NCBI GenBank assembly: GCA_023428245.1 | Contig: JAEYYX010000069.1 | Span: 6,475 to 70,474, forward strand | DNA from: Pseudomonadota bacterium | GTDB lineage: Bacteria; Myxococcota_A; Polyangia; Polyangiales; Polyangiaceae | Length of the DNA: 64,000 nt | Direction: 5' to 3' | Shown here: piece by piece, positions 42,841 through 50,537 of the stretch | Layout of the letters: every line of letters starts with the position of its first letter | How positions within the stretch are numbered: position 1 is the stretch's first letter | Made by a program: the position numbers and the translations under genes | The notes under the pieces: model-generated | What the model was told of the DNA's origin: nothing | Database searches by the model: none | What the model saw: the letters and a program-made list of their open reading frames with translations, nothing else

Positions 42841-42907
42841 CGCGGCTTGCCCGCCCCGTAACCTGATCGTAACTCTCTGAGTCGGCCTCCGCCGTGCCCC
42901 CTGAATT

Positions 42908-43612
42908 ATGATCCACCGTCCTGCTTCTCGTCCGCTTCTGGCCGCTCTGGCCATTGCTGGTTTGCTGTCCGCATCGCCGCTCCCTTCCGCCTTCGCTGAA
43001 CAGAAGGCGCCGACTGCGGCCCCCGCAGCGATGACCGCGCTCGAACTCGCCGATAAGGTCCAGGCTGTTTACGACAAGAGCCAAACGTACCGGGCGACCT
43101 TCAAGCAGCGCTACTACATCGCCGCTTACGACAAGTATAAAGACTCGAACGGTTCCGTCATCTTCCAGAAGCCGGGCAAGATGAGCTGGCGCTACGAGAA
43201 CAACGGCAACCGAGTTGTCTCGGACGGCAAGCAGATCCGCGTCTACGAGAAGGAAAACAAGCAGATGTTCGAGCAGAGCATCGAAAAGAGCCAATACCCG
43301 GCGGCGCTTTCCTTTTTGCTCGGTGACGGTCAGCTCAAGAAGGAGTTTCAGCTGACGAGGCTCGAGGCGAAGGACCTCGGTTTCGAAGGCGGATATGTCC
43401 TGCTCGGGACCCCTGTCTCGCCGACCCCCGCTTACCAGAAGATCCTGCTTTACATCGACGGGGGCACCTTCCAGGTTCGGCGCGTCCTGATGATCGACGC
43501 CCAGCGAAACCGCAATCGCTTCGACTTTGGCGATCCGATTGTGAATCAGCCCGTGGACCCGAAGGAGTTCACCTTCACACCGCCGCCCGGAACCCAAGTC
43601 GTGCGGCCTTGA
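42908..43612 (+). CDS. lolA: Outer-membrane lipoprotein carrier LolA
   Basis: LolA ferries lipoproteins through the periplasm from LolCDE to the outer membrane. The 234-residue product has a signal peptide (about 1-30, ending SAFA) and a mature domain with the family pattern: LADKVQAVYDKSQTYRATFKQ, GSVIFQKPGKMSWRYE, DGKQIRVYEKENKQ and FTFTPPPGTQVVRP at the end. It has its own promoter region and ends in a strong terminator. LolB is not seen nearby, as is common outside gamma- and betaproteobacteria. Confidence 0.95.
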   Translation: MIHRPASRPLLAALAIAGLLSASPLPSAFAEQKAPTAAPAAMTALELADKVQAVYDKSQTYRATFKQRYYIAAYDKYKDSNGSVIFQKPGKMSWRYENNGNRVVSDGKQIRVYEKENKQMFEQSIEKSQYPAALSFLLGDGQLKKEFQLTRLEAKDLGFEGGYVLLGTPVSPTPAYQKILLYIDGGTFQVRRVLMIDAQRNRNRFDFGDPIVNQPVDPKEFTFTPPPGTQVVRP

Positions 43613-43616
43613 AGTT

Positions 43617-43643
43617 CGGCCCGAGTAACCCTCGGGCCGTTTT
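43617..43643 (+). terminator. Strong Rho-independent terminator of lolA
   Basis: CGGCCCGAG (43617-43625) and CTCGGGCCG (43631-43639) form a perfect 9-bp stem with loop TAACC, followed by TTTT (43640-43643). It begins 4 bases after the lolA stop codon. This is the clearest intrinsic terminator in the window. Confidence 0.9.
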
Positions 43644-43661
43644 CGTTTGTGCAGATGACGC

Positions 43662-44807
43662 TCAAGTCGTCTCGAACCGCCTGAGCTCGTGATCGCCGTC
43701 TTCGCGGAGGACGAGGTACGGGCGCGCTCTCCGCGCGACGCCAAAGGAGCCGAGATTGACGTAGCCGGGTTCCTCATGAGCTGAGTGCGTGTGGCCGAAG
43801 ACGACGAGCTCTGCCCCGAGCAGCTCTCGAATCTTATGAGCGGCCTGTCGCGCCGCTTCGTTCATACGCTCGTGGTAGTCGATGGGCTTGAGTTTCCGTT
43901 TGATGAAGAGCCCGGAGGCGACGAGGGCTGGAGGTAGGCCCAGGACGGGATTCGAGAAGGCTTGCGTCGCGGCGAAGGTGAAAAGCGCACCGGCGGAGAC
44001 TTGGTCGAGATAGAGCCGGTGCCAGGTTTCTTTGGGAGATAGGTGAGTCGGGGTTTGGCGAAGTTCGGCGAGCGAGCGAAGCTGCTCTTCGGCAAGACCT
44101 GTCTCGAGCGCGAGTTCGAGGAGGGCGCGCTCTCCCTCTCGCTCGTCGACAGCAACCTCGTCTTTGCGCGTCGCGCGGAGGCACAGGGCTAAGGCGACGC
44201 GGAAGTAGAGGAGGATGATCTGGGGCGCCCGGGGACCGAACTCGCGGAACGCTCGGACGAGGCCGCGCACGGGGCTCGTCTCATGGGCGTGGGCGAAGGA
44301 GAGCGCGCCAGAGGGGCCGACGAAGTCGCGCATGAGCGCTGTTCCGAGAGGCTCGGCGTCGATGCGAAAGGGCGCGAGCGGATGCGCGAAGGCGTTGTCG
44401 GCGTCGTACAGATGCCCATGTTGAATGTGCGCGGGGCCAAAGTTCGTGAACCAATCGCGGACGCAGAGGGCCTCCTCGTGGGGGGGGGCCAGGGTTTTCC
44501 AGAGCTCAGCTCGGGTCTCTCGCTGCTTGAGGGCGGCGTCGTGGTTTCCAGGCAGGAGGGTGACGCGTTTGCCGCGCTCGAGGTGCGCGCGAAGTGCGGC
44601 GCGCACCGGCTCATGGTGGGCGAGAATTTTGCCGAGCGTCTCTCCGGTGGCCTCCGTTTTTGGACCGAGGGTGAGATCGAAGGTGTCTCCGGCCAGGATC
44701 AGGTCCTTGTGTGTATGTTCAGTGAGCAAACGGGCGAGCGCACGACCTGCGTCGTGCCCGTGACCATCGCCCAGGTGGACGTCGCTCAAGACCAGCGTGC
44801 TTTTCAC
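43662..44807 (-). CDS. Metallophosphoesterase with hydrophobic insert
   Basis: A 381-residue calcineurin-like phosphoesterase. Metal motifs are all present: DVHLGDGHGHD (Asp-x-His), AGDTFDL (GDxxD), LPGNHDAAL (GNHD) and FGHTHSAHE near the C terminus. A hydrophobic stretch (FTFAATQAFSNPVLGLPPALVASGLFI, split around 278-304) lies before the last motif and could be a membrane anchor. The family includes LpxH-like UDP-diacylglucosamine hydrolases, but the length and insert differ, so the substrate is open. The GTG start at 44807 is divergent from the radical SAM gene, with 55 bases between. Confidence 0.88.
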   Translation of the reverse strand: MKSTLVLSDVHLGDGHGHDAGRALARLLTEHTHKDLILAGDTFDLTLGPKTEATGETLGKILAHHEPVRAALRAHLERGKRVTLLPGNHDAALKQRETRAELWKTLAPPHEEALCVRDWFTNFGPAHIQHGHLYDADNAFAHPLAPFRIDAEPLGTALMRDFVGPSGALSFAHAHETSPVRGLVRAFREFGPRAPQIILLYFRVALALCLRATRKDEVAVDEREGERALLELALETGLAEEQLRSLAELRQTPTHLSPKETWHRLYLDQVSAGALFTFAATQAFSNPVLGLPPALVASGLFIKRKLKPIDYHERMNEAARQAAHKIRELLGAELVVFGHTHSAHEEPGYVNLGSFGVARRARPYLVLREDGDHELRRFETT

Positions 44808-44862
44808 GTGGGACTTCTATAGCCCCACTTTCGAAGCTGCGCTCTTGGGCTAACCTCGCGCC

Positions 44863-46740
44863 ATGAGTCGACCCGCTGCGCTCCGGCGCATTTTCTCGCA
44901 CCCGAAGGTCCTGTTCGAGAGAAACCTGGGGCGGCTCTCCGGCACGGCGTTTTCGCTCTTGGCGCGCAGGCCCCGAACCTCAGGAGAAAGAGCAAGCCCC
45001 GCCTGGGCTGGCCAGAAACTGGCGCGGCCCTCCGAGAAGACGAAGCCGCCGCTTGGCTGGCCGCGAACGACGGATTCCCTGTGCCCCGAGTGCGTCAAGG
45101 CCGCGCGGGAGGCTGTGGTCTCTGGGGAGATGGATCTGAATAGCTTTCTTCATTCTCATCCCGGCCTGATCAAGGCGGAGATTGTCGCGCGCGACGGGCA
45201 GGTGGTGATGAAGAAGACCTGCCCGGTGCATGGGGAGATCGAAGATTTGTTGTCGATCGATGAGAAGTTCCTCGCGCGAATCGAGGGGCTCTTCCCGGGA
45301 CGCGATCTGACGGGGCTTCGCACGAACCTGCGCGAGCACGGCCCGAGCTCGATCCAGTACGGGCGCGGCTCGGTGCTCACTGTCGATCTTACGAATCGCT
45401 GCAACATGATGTGCGATCCGTGCTTCATGGACGCCAATCAAGTCGGCTACGTCCACGAGCTCAGCCTCGACGAGGTCAAGAAGCTCCTCGACGATTCGCT
45501 CACGATCAAGCCGCGTCGCCAGCTCAGCGTCCAATTTTCCGGCGGTGAACCTACGCTCCACCCTGACTTCCTCGAGGCTGTTCGCTACGCGCGTCAGGTA
45601 GGCTATTTCTCAGTGCAATGCGCTTCGAACGGCATCAAGTTTGCCGAGTCCCTTGAGTACGCGAAAGAAGCCAGACGGGCCGGGCTTCGGCTCTGTTACT
45701 TGCAGTTTGATGGGGTCACGAACGAAGCGAACAGTCACCGTAAGGTCGGCAATTTGTTCGACGTGAAGCTCAGGGCCATCGATCACCTCGCCCAGGCAGG
45801 CATCGACGTCGTGCTCGTGGTGACGGTTGTGCGCGGGGTGAACGATGACCAGGTAGGTTCTGTTGTTCAGTTCGCCATCGACAATATCGACAAGGTGACA
45901 GTCGTTTCGTTCCAGCCCGTGAGCTTCACCGGACGCGACGAAGACATCAGCGCAGAGGAACGCAGCGAGAAGCGCTACACGCTGAGCCACCTCGCCCACG
46001 ACGTGAGCCGCCAGCTCGGCGTGACGGAACCGGGGCGCGATTGGTTCCCGCTCAGCTCGATGAACCCGCTGTCGGATGTCGTCGATCTTCTGCAAAATCC
46101 TGCCGAAAAGTTCGGCGCACTGAACTGCGGCTGCCACCCAAATTGTGGCATCGGCACCATCCTGCTCGTCAACAAGAAGACGCGCGAGACGGTCCCGCTC
46201 GCGGAGTTCCTCGACATCGAACAAGTCCTCAAAGACTTCACGACCATCGCTGAGGTGAGCGAAGGACGTACGGAACGCTACGCGATGATGGCGCTCTCTC
46301 TCTTTAAGAACTTCCGCCCCGATCGCGCGCCCAGCGGCTACAGCGCATTCGAGATGATCCGTCAGGCGATGAGCCAAATGGGCGCGAAAGGGAAGAAGGT
46401 CGGAGATAGCGAGGGAGACGCGCAACAGTTCGAGTGGCGCTTTCTGTTCGTCGCCGGCATGTGGTTCCAAGACGTCTTCAACTACGACTTCCGCCGCACC
46501 GAGATGTGCATCATCCCCTACGCCACCCAGCTCGGCGAGGTCAGCTTCTGCGCTTACAATACGGGCGTCGGCTTTCGCCAGGTCGTCGAGAAGATGTTCC
46601 AGACCGCGAGCGTCGCCGAGTGGTACAAGAAGTACGGGCGGCATCCGGTTTACGCCAAGGGCCGCGATCTGCCTCTGCCGCCCGGTGAGCCCGACGTGAT
46701 TGTGCGACAGCGTCGTCGGCTCCCGCTCGCGATGAACTAG
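44863..46740 (+). CDS. Radical SAM protein of the MJ0619 / tetraether synthase (Tes)-like group
   Basis: A 625-residue radical S-adenosylmethionine enzyme. The 4Fe-4S cluster motif is Cys180-x3-Cys184-x2-Cys187 (TNRCNMMCDPCFMDA), followed by the SAM-binding GGEPT. An extra N-terminal Cys domain is present: SLCPEC (74 and 77) and KKTCPVHGE (120), the layout seen before the core in the archaeal MJ0619/Tes family. More Cys lie after the barrel (NCGCHPNCGIG, then EMCIIPYATQ and SFCAYNTGVG), giving room for further clusters. Tes joins lipid tails at terminal carbons to form membrane-spanning lipids; many relatives are untested. A lipid carbon-carbon coupling role here is a hypothesis. It is convergent with luxC. 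Confidence 0.85.
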   Translation: MSRPAALRRIFSHPKVLFERNLGRLSGTAFSLLARRPRTSGERASPAWAGQKLARPSEKTKPPLGWPRTTDSLCPECVKAAREAVVSGEMDLNSFLHSHPGLIKAEIVARDGQVVMKKTCPVHGEIEDLLSIDEKFLARIEGLFPGRDLTGLRTNLREHGPSSIQYGRGSVLTVDLTNRCNMMCDPCFMDANQVGYVHELSLDEVKKLLDDSLTIKPRRQLSVQFSGGEPTLHPDFLEAVRYARQVGYFSVQCASNGIKFAESLEYAKEARRAGLRLCYLQFDGVTNEANSHRKVGNLFDVKLRAIDHLAQAGIDVVLVVTVVRGVNDDQVGSVVQFAIDNIDKVTVVSFQPVSFTGRDEDISAEERSEKRYTLSHLAHDVSRQLGVTEPGRDWFPLSSMNPLSDVVDLLQNPAEKFGALNCGCHPNCGIGTILLVNKKTRETVPLAEFLDIEQVLKDFTTIAEVSEGRTERYAMMALSLFKNFRPDRAPSGYSAFEMIRQAMSQMGAKGKKVGDSEGDAQQFEWRFLFVAGMWFQDVFNYDFRRTEMCIIPYATQLGEVSFCAYNTGVGFRQVVEKMFQTASVAEWYKKYGRHPVYAKGRDLPLPPGEPDVIVRQRRRLPLAMN

Positions 46741-46745
46741 AAACA

Positions 46746-46871
46746 CGTCTCAGAAAGCGCCCCACCGAAACTCTCGTCCCCCTCGAGGGCGAGCGGACGT
46801 GAGCTCTCGACGTATTCTCCTGAGATCTGCTCGACGTTCCCTGTGTTCTTTGTGCGCATCTCTCTGAGACG
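46746..46871. repeat. Nine-base inverted repeat spanning the gap between radical SAM gene and luxC
   Basis: CGTCTCAGA (46746-46754) and TCTGAGACG (46863-46871) are exact inverted copies placed just inside the two convergent stops. They could pair in either transcript and help end transcription, or be chance. Confidence 0.35.
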
Positions 46872-46875
46872 CGCT

Positions 46876-47967
46876 CTAGTCTCCGATGATCTCAGGGCGG
46901 ATCCCGGAGCGCAGGTCGACGGGACCGTCCAGAGGCGGCCTTTGCAGCTCACCGAACGCGACAATGCGTCGCTCTCCGATCGCCTCACGGAGTAGACCTG
47001 GCAAATGGGGTTGTCCGTGGTGGGCGACGGCGGTCAGGGCAGGGCCGAGTTCTTTGAGCCGGTCGAGGGCCGCTTGGGTGCGGGTGATGTGGAGATGGCG
47101 TCCGATGGGCGGGACGATGAGGCGTTCCGGTTCCGGATCGAGGGTGACAGAGCCGCGTCCCGCTGAAAGCAGGCCGCCGACATATTCAAAGGTCATCAGG
47201 TATCGCTTCTCGGCCGCGGCCTCTTCCGGGCTGAGCGTTCCGCGCGGGACCTGGTCTTCGGCGTCGTCGAGAGCCCTTTGCAGTCGTGCTTGGAAGTCAT
47301 GAGCGAAATCTTCGGATCCCTGTAGGAGCAAGATGCGAGGACTTAAGCAGCCCCTTTGGTCGAAGAGGATGATGTCGGTCGTGAGATCGCAGGCGAGCTG
47401 ATCGAGTTCCTCATCGGACGCTTCAATCAGTGGCTCGAAGAGAACAGCTGTGGCCATGCCACTGCCGTGAGCGTGGAGGCGCGCACCGTGCGGGAGACTT
47501 TTTCTCAGTTCATTGAGAGTGCTGTCGTGGGCGTAAGCCCACACGTGGTCGCCTGGTTCGACCTCGAGCTCCCAGACGAGCTCAAAAGCCCCATCGGACC
47601 CCTCCGCGAGCAAACGCGCCATGGTCTGTGCTCGCCGCGACGCGCGCACCTGGCACGACTGCCCCTGAAGGATCCCGATCAAGATCGCCCGGTAAGCGGC
47701 GACGAAGACGTTCGCTGAGAGAAGGACGTGACTTCGCTCCGACGACGGAAGCCGCGCACCGAGCTGAAGAATGGTCGCGCGGCTTGCCTCATGTTCGAGA
47801 GAGAAGAGGAGCGCGAGGTCGACGTTCTCGGGAGAAAGGCCTGTTTCTTCGGCAAGCTCTCGCCGCGCGCGCTTTCCGAGTTCCGTAGAACCGTCGGCGA
47901 TGAGCTCCGCGGCGCGGGCGAGAGCAAAGGCGCGCGCAGCTTGTTCTTCAGTGACGCGGCGACTCAA
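46876..47967 (-). CDS. luxC: LuxC-type fatty acyl reductase
   Basis: A 363-residue NAD(P)H-dependent acyl reductase of the LuxC family, which turns an acyl thioester into a fatty aldehyde. Seen are the family core with the acylated Cys at position 207 (ILFDQRGCLSPRILLL), a glycine-rich GSGMATAVLF near 168-177 and the C-terminal RYLMTFEYVGGLL-like region. It is shorter than V. harveyi LuxC (about 480), mainly at the N terminus. The start is TTG 47967, chosen because GGAGGAGG lies upstream and TTGA overlaps the luxE stop by 4 bases. No luxA, luxB or luxD is nearby, so light production is not indicated. Confidence 0.87.
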   Translation of the reverse strand: MSRRVTEEQAARAFALARAAELIADGSTELGKRARRELAEETGLSPENVDLALLFSLEHEASRATILQLGARLPSSERSHVLLSANVFVAAYRAILIGILQGQSCQVRASRRAQTMARLLAEGSDGAFELVWELEVEPGDHVWAYAHDSTLNELRKSLPHGARLHAHGSGMATAVLFEPLIEASDEELDQLACDLTTDIILFDQRGCLSPRILLLQGSEDFAHDFQARLQRALDDAEDQVPRGTLSPEEAAAEKRYLMTFEYVGGLLSAGRGSVTLDPEPERLIVPPIGRHLHITRTQAALDRLKELGPALTAVAHHGQPHLPGLLREAIGERRIVAFGELQRPPLDGPVDLRSGIRPEIIGD

Positions 47968-49154
47968 AGCTTTCCTCCTCCGAGCAAGCTCTCGTAGGTC
48001 AGGCTGCAGCCGCGGGGGGGAGCCGCGGGGGCGCGACCGAGAAGCTGAATTCCGCCGTCCACCTCTAAAATGCGGTCTTCTGTGAGCACGGTCAGACAAG
48101 AGTCGATGTTGCCGAGATCGATGAACGCGGCGAGCCCTGGAGTTCCCTCTGGGACGCGGGCGTGCGTCACAGGATCGACGGCGAGCACGCGGAGCCAGGG
48201 AGGAGCGTGGTAAAGGCTCGAGCGCCCCAGGCGCGGGAACCAAGCGCTCCTTGGATCGTCCTTTTTTCCTGAAGTCCAGGCTTCGTAGAGCTGGCTCGTG
48301 AGCTCGGTCATTCCATACTCGCCGAGAACTTGTTCCGGCTCTGCGGAGAACGCTCGCGCGATCCGCCCCCGGATCTCTTGCTCCGGAACTTCCCGCACGC
48401 GCCCTTTGAAGCCGCCGGTGATCATGAGGCGGACTTCGGGGGCCGGGGGGAGCTGTTCGTCGCCGAGGGCTTCGAGCAGAGCGACGTAAGCGAAGCTCGT
48501 TCCGAGCACGACGAGAGGCTCTTGGCGATGGCACGCGAGGCGCACGGCGCGCCGGAGTCCTTCGATATCGACGCCGCGAGGCCCAACCAGAAAGCGTCCT
48601 GCAGAGTCGAGCTCGGCCGGGACCGGATCGGTGCTCAGGCTGCGTCCGTCGATCTCACGCATGAAGAGTTCCATCATGTACGTGAGAGAAGAGGTGGGCT
48701 GGGGGCCTGGCTTTGGCTCTGCGAGCGCGATGATGATGGGTCGGGCGCTGAGACCTCGGAAGAGGGTTACGCGCGCGAGTAGAAGCGCCAAATGGTCGTA
48801 GGTCGAAAGGGTGCGCGTCGGGTGGACGCCGGTTTCGCGCTTTGTGGTTCCGCTCGTCTGAAAGCGCGCCACATCGAGCTCTGCCGGGTATGCTGCGACG
48901 CGGGTGAGCCGAAAGACCTCGGCCGGAACGAGAGGAAGCTCTTCGAGAGAGCTCGGAGGAGTCTGGGTCAAGCGATCGAGTCCCGGACATTCTTGGCGCT
49001 GAAAGGCCGCGATCGAGAGGGCTAGCTCGTCGAAGGATTCGGGGGGCGCCGCACCTTCGACGACATTGGACGCAAAGGCTCGCACCCGCGCATGGAGCAA
49101 CTCGCTCTGTTCGAGGGCGCGAGGGCGCATGACGCGCGCAATCGGATCCGTCAT
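47964..49154 (-). CDS. luxE: LuxE-type acyl-protein synthetase
   Basis: A 396-residue adenylate-forming enzyme that activates a long-chain acid with ATP and carries it as a thioester to LuxC. The family pattern is clear: FQTSGTTKRETGVH (ATP-binding), LGTSFAYVALLEAL, TGGFKGR, LGEYGMTELTSQLY and a C-terminal RGCSL, whose Cys383 sits where the acyl-carrying Cys of LuxE lies. The start is ATG 49154; the same frame is open further upstream but into the aminotransferase. ATGA overlaps the aminotransferase stop and TTGA overlaps luxC, so the three genes are one translational unit. The acid used is unknown. Confidence 0.9.
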   Translation of the reverse strand: MTDPIARVMRPRALEQSELLHARVRAFASNVVEGAAPPESFDELALSIAAFQRQECPGLDRLTQTPPSSLEELPLVPAEVFRLTRVAAYPAELDVARFQTSGTTKRETGVHPTRTLSTYDHLALLLARVTLFRGLSARPIIIALAEPKPGPQPTSSLTYMMELFMREIDGRSLSTDPVPAELDSAGRFLVGPRGVDIEGLRRAVRLACHRQEPLVVLGTSFAYVALLEALGDEQLPPAPEVRLMITGGFKGRVREVPEQEIRGRIARAFSAEPEQVLGEYGMTELTSQLYEAWTSGKKDDPRSAWFPRLGRSSLYHAPPWLRVLAVDPVTHARVPEGTPGLAAFIDLGNIDSCLTVLTEDRILEVDGGIQLLGRAPAAPPRGCSLTYESLLGGGKL

Positions 49155-50461
49155 TGCGCCTCTCGTCGCTCCTCGAGGGCGCAGCGGAGAGCTTCGGCGA
49201 GAGACTCCAAATACTCCCCTTCGATGGTGAGCGGAGGCGTCAGGATCAAGACGTCCCTTTGTCCACCGCCCGTTGTCGTCATAAAGCCCCGCTCGAGGAG
49301 GCGCTGTCTGAGTCCGGAAGCGCCCCCTGCTGCGAGTCCGACCTCGAGACCCACCATGAGCCCGCGTCCACGCAGCTTGATGCCGGGGAACTCTTCGGTG
49401 AGGGGCTCGAGAAGCTCCATCAGCCGCGCGCCTTTGTTTAGGCTCTCTTGCGAGAGCTGATCGCGCTCCAGGATCTCGAGAGTACGAAGCGCGACAGCGG
49501 CGGAGAGTGACGCTCCCGCGAAGGTCGAGGTGTGCACGACCTCCTCCGGTCGGCTCCAGTTTTCCATGAGGCTCTTGGGACCAAGGCACACGCTCACGGG
49601 AAGTCCGCCGCCGAGGCCCTTGCCGAGACAAATCAGGTCAGGGATCGCGCCGTCTCGGACTGAGCTGAGCCAAGCGCCCGAGCGTCCGAGGCCCGTCCAG
49701 ATCTCATCGGCGATGGCGAGAGCTCCCCGGGAGTGGGCGAGCTCAAAGAGGACTGTGAGAAAGCCAGCGGGCGGAACCACGACTCCGCCGCGCCCGAGAA
49801 TCGGTTCGATGAGCACCGCGCCGATGCTGTCGTCGATGAGCTCACGAGCCGAGCGCAGCGATTGTTCGCCGTCCCCCTCCGGATAGGGAGCGACGCGGAC
49901 ATGGGGCGAGAGCTGCGCCAGAAAGGGCGTGCGATAACTTTGGCGGAGGTCCGAGTGCGCCAGTGGGCCGTAGGAGAGGCCGTGATAGGAGCCTGAGAAG
50001 GTGAGCACGCCGGGGCGCCCCGTCGCGAGCAGTGCCGTCTTGAGCGCAGCGGTGATGGCGTCGGCGCCACTGAGTCCGAGAAGTCCCGTCGCATCGCCGC
50101 ACGGGTGGAGCTCGGTGAGCTTTTCGAGAAGCTCGATCTTCTTCGTGCTTGGCGAGAGGTCGCCGAGCGCCTGCCAGAGCTCGGCGCTCTGCTCGGCGAG
50201 GACCTTTTTGAGCCCCGGATGCGCATGTCCGAGCAGGAGTGCGCCGAAGCCAGCGGCGAAGTCGACGTAACGATTCCCATCGGCACAATAGACGTTCGCC
50301 GCGCGTCCGCGCTCGAACACGACCGAGTCGAAGGGCTGTCCGTCCGGAGCCTTCGGTCCCATCGGCGCCGCTTGGGCGCGGTGACGCGCGGACCAAGCGC
50401 GGGAGTTTGGGCCCGGCGGAGGGACCCGGACGTCCGGCGGCTCGGTCTTGAATTCCAACAT
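49151..50461 (-). CDS. Class III PLP aminotransferase in luxE-luxC operon
   Basis: A 436-residue fold-type I aminotransferase of class III, the group that includes omega-amino acid and diamine transaminases and glutamate-1-semialdehyde mutase. Marks are VDFAAGFGALLLGHAHP, GADAITAALKTA, the cofactor Asp252 in ADEIWTGLGRSG and PLP Lys281 in CLGKGLGGGLPVS. Class III enzymes often accept aldehydes or terminal amines as substrates. Being the first gene of a three-gene overlapping operon with luxE and luxC, it may aminate the aldehyde these make, giving a long-chain amine. Glutamate-1-semialdehyde mutase is less likely because no haem genes adjoin it. Confidence 0.9.
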   Translation of the reverse strand: MLEFKTEPPDVRVPPPGPNSRAWSARHRAQAAPMGPKAPDGQPFDSVVFERGRAANVYCADGNRYVDFAAGFGALLLGHAHPGLKKVLAEQSAELWQALGDLSPSTKKIELLEKLTELHPCGDATGLLGLSGADAITAALKTALLATGRPGVLTFSGSYHGLSYGPLAHSDLRQSYRTPFLAQLSPHVRVAPYPEGDGEQSLRSARELIDDSIGAVLIEPILGRGGVVVPPAGFLTVLFELAHSRGALAIADEIWTGLGRSGAWLSSVRDGAIPDLICLGKGLGGGLPVSVCLGPKSLMENWSRPEEVVHTSTFAGASLSAAVALRTLEILERDQLSQESLNKGARLMELLEPLTEEFPGIKLRGRGLMVGLEVGLAAGGASGLRQRLLERGFMTTTGGGQRDVLILTPPLTIEGEYLESLAEALRCALEERREAQ

Positions 50462-50537
50462 AGGCGCGCGCCTCTATAGCATCTCGGAATCAGGGCGGTG
50501 CGCTCTTCCGCCGACCTCCGGGACCTCTCGGCTTCGT

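Noticed and set aside
45610..46746. A 378-codon minus-strand frame opposite the radical SAM gene
   Set aside because: Antisense to the conserved radical SAM coding sequence and unlike any family.
46876..49154. Bioluminescence (lux) operon
   Set aside because: luxA, luxB and luxD are absent and the operon carries an aminotransferase instead.
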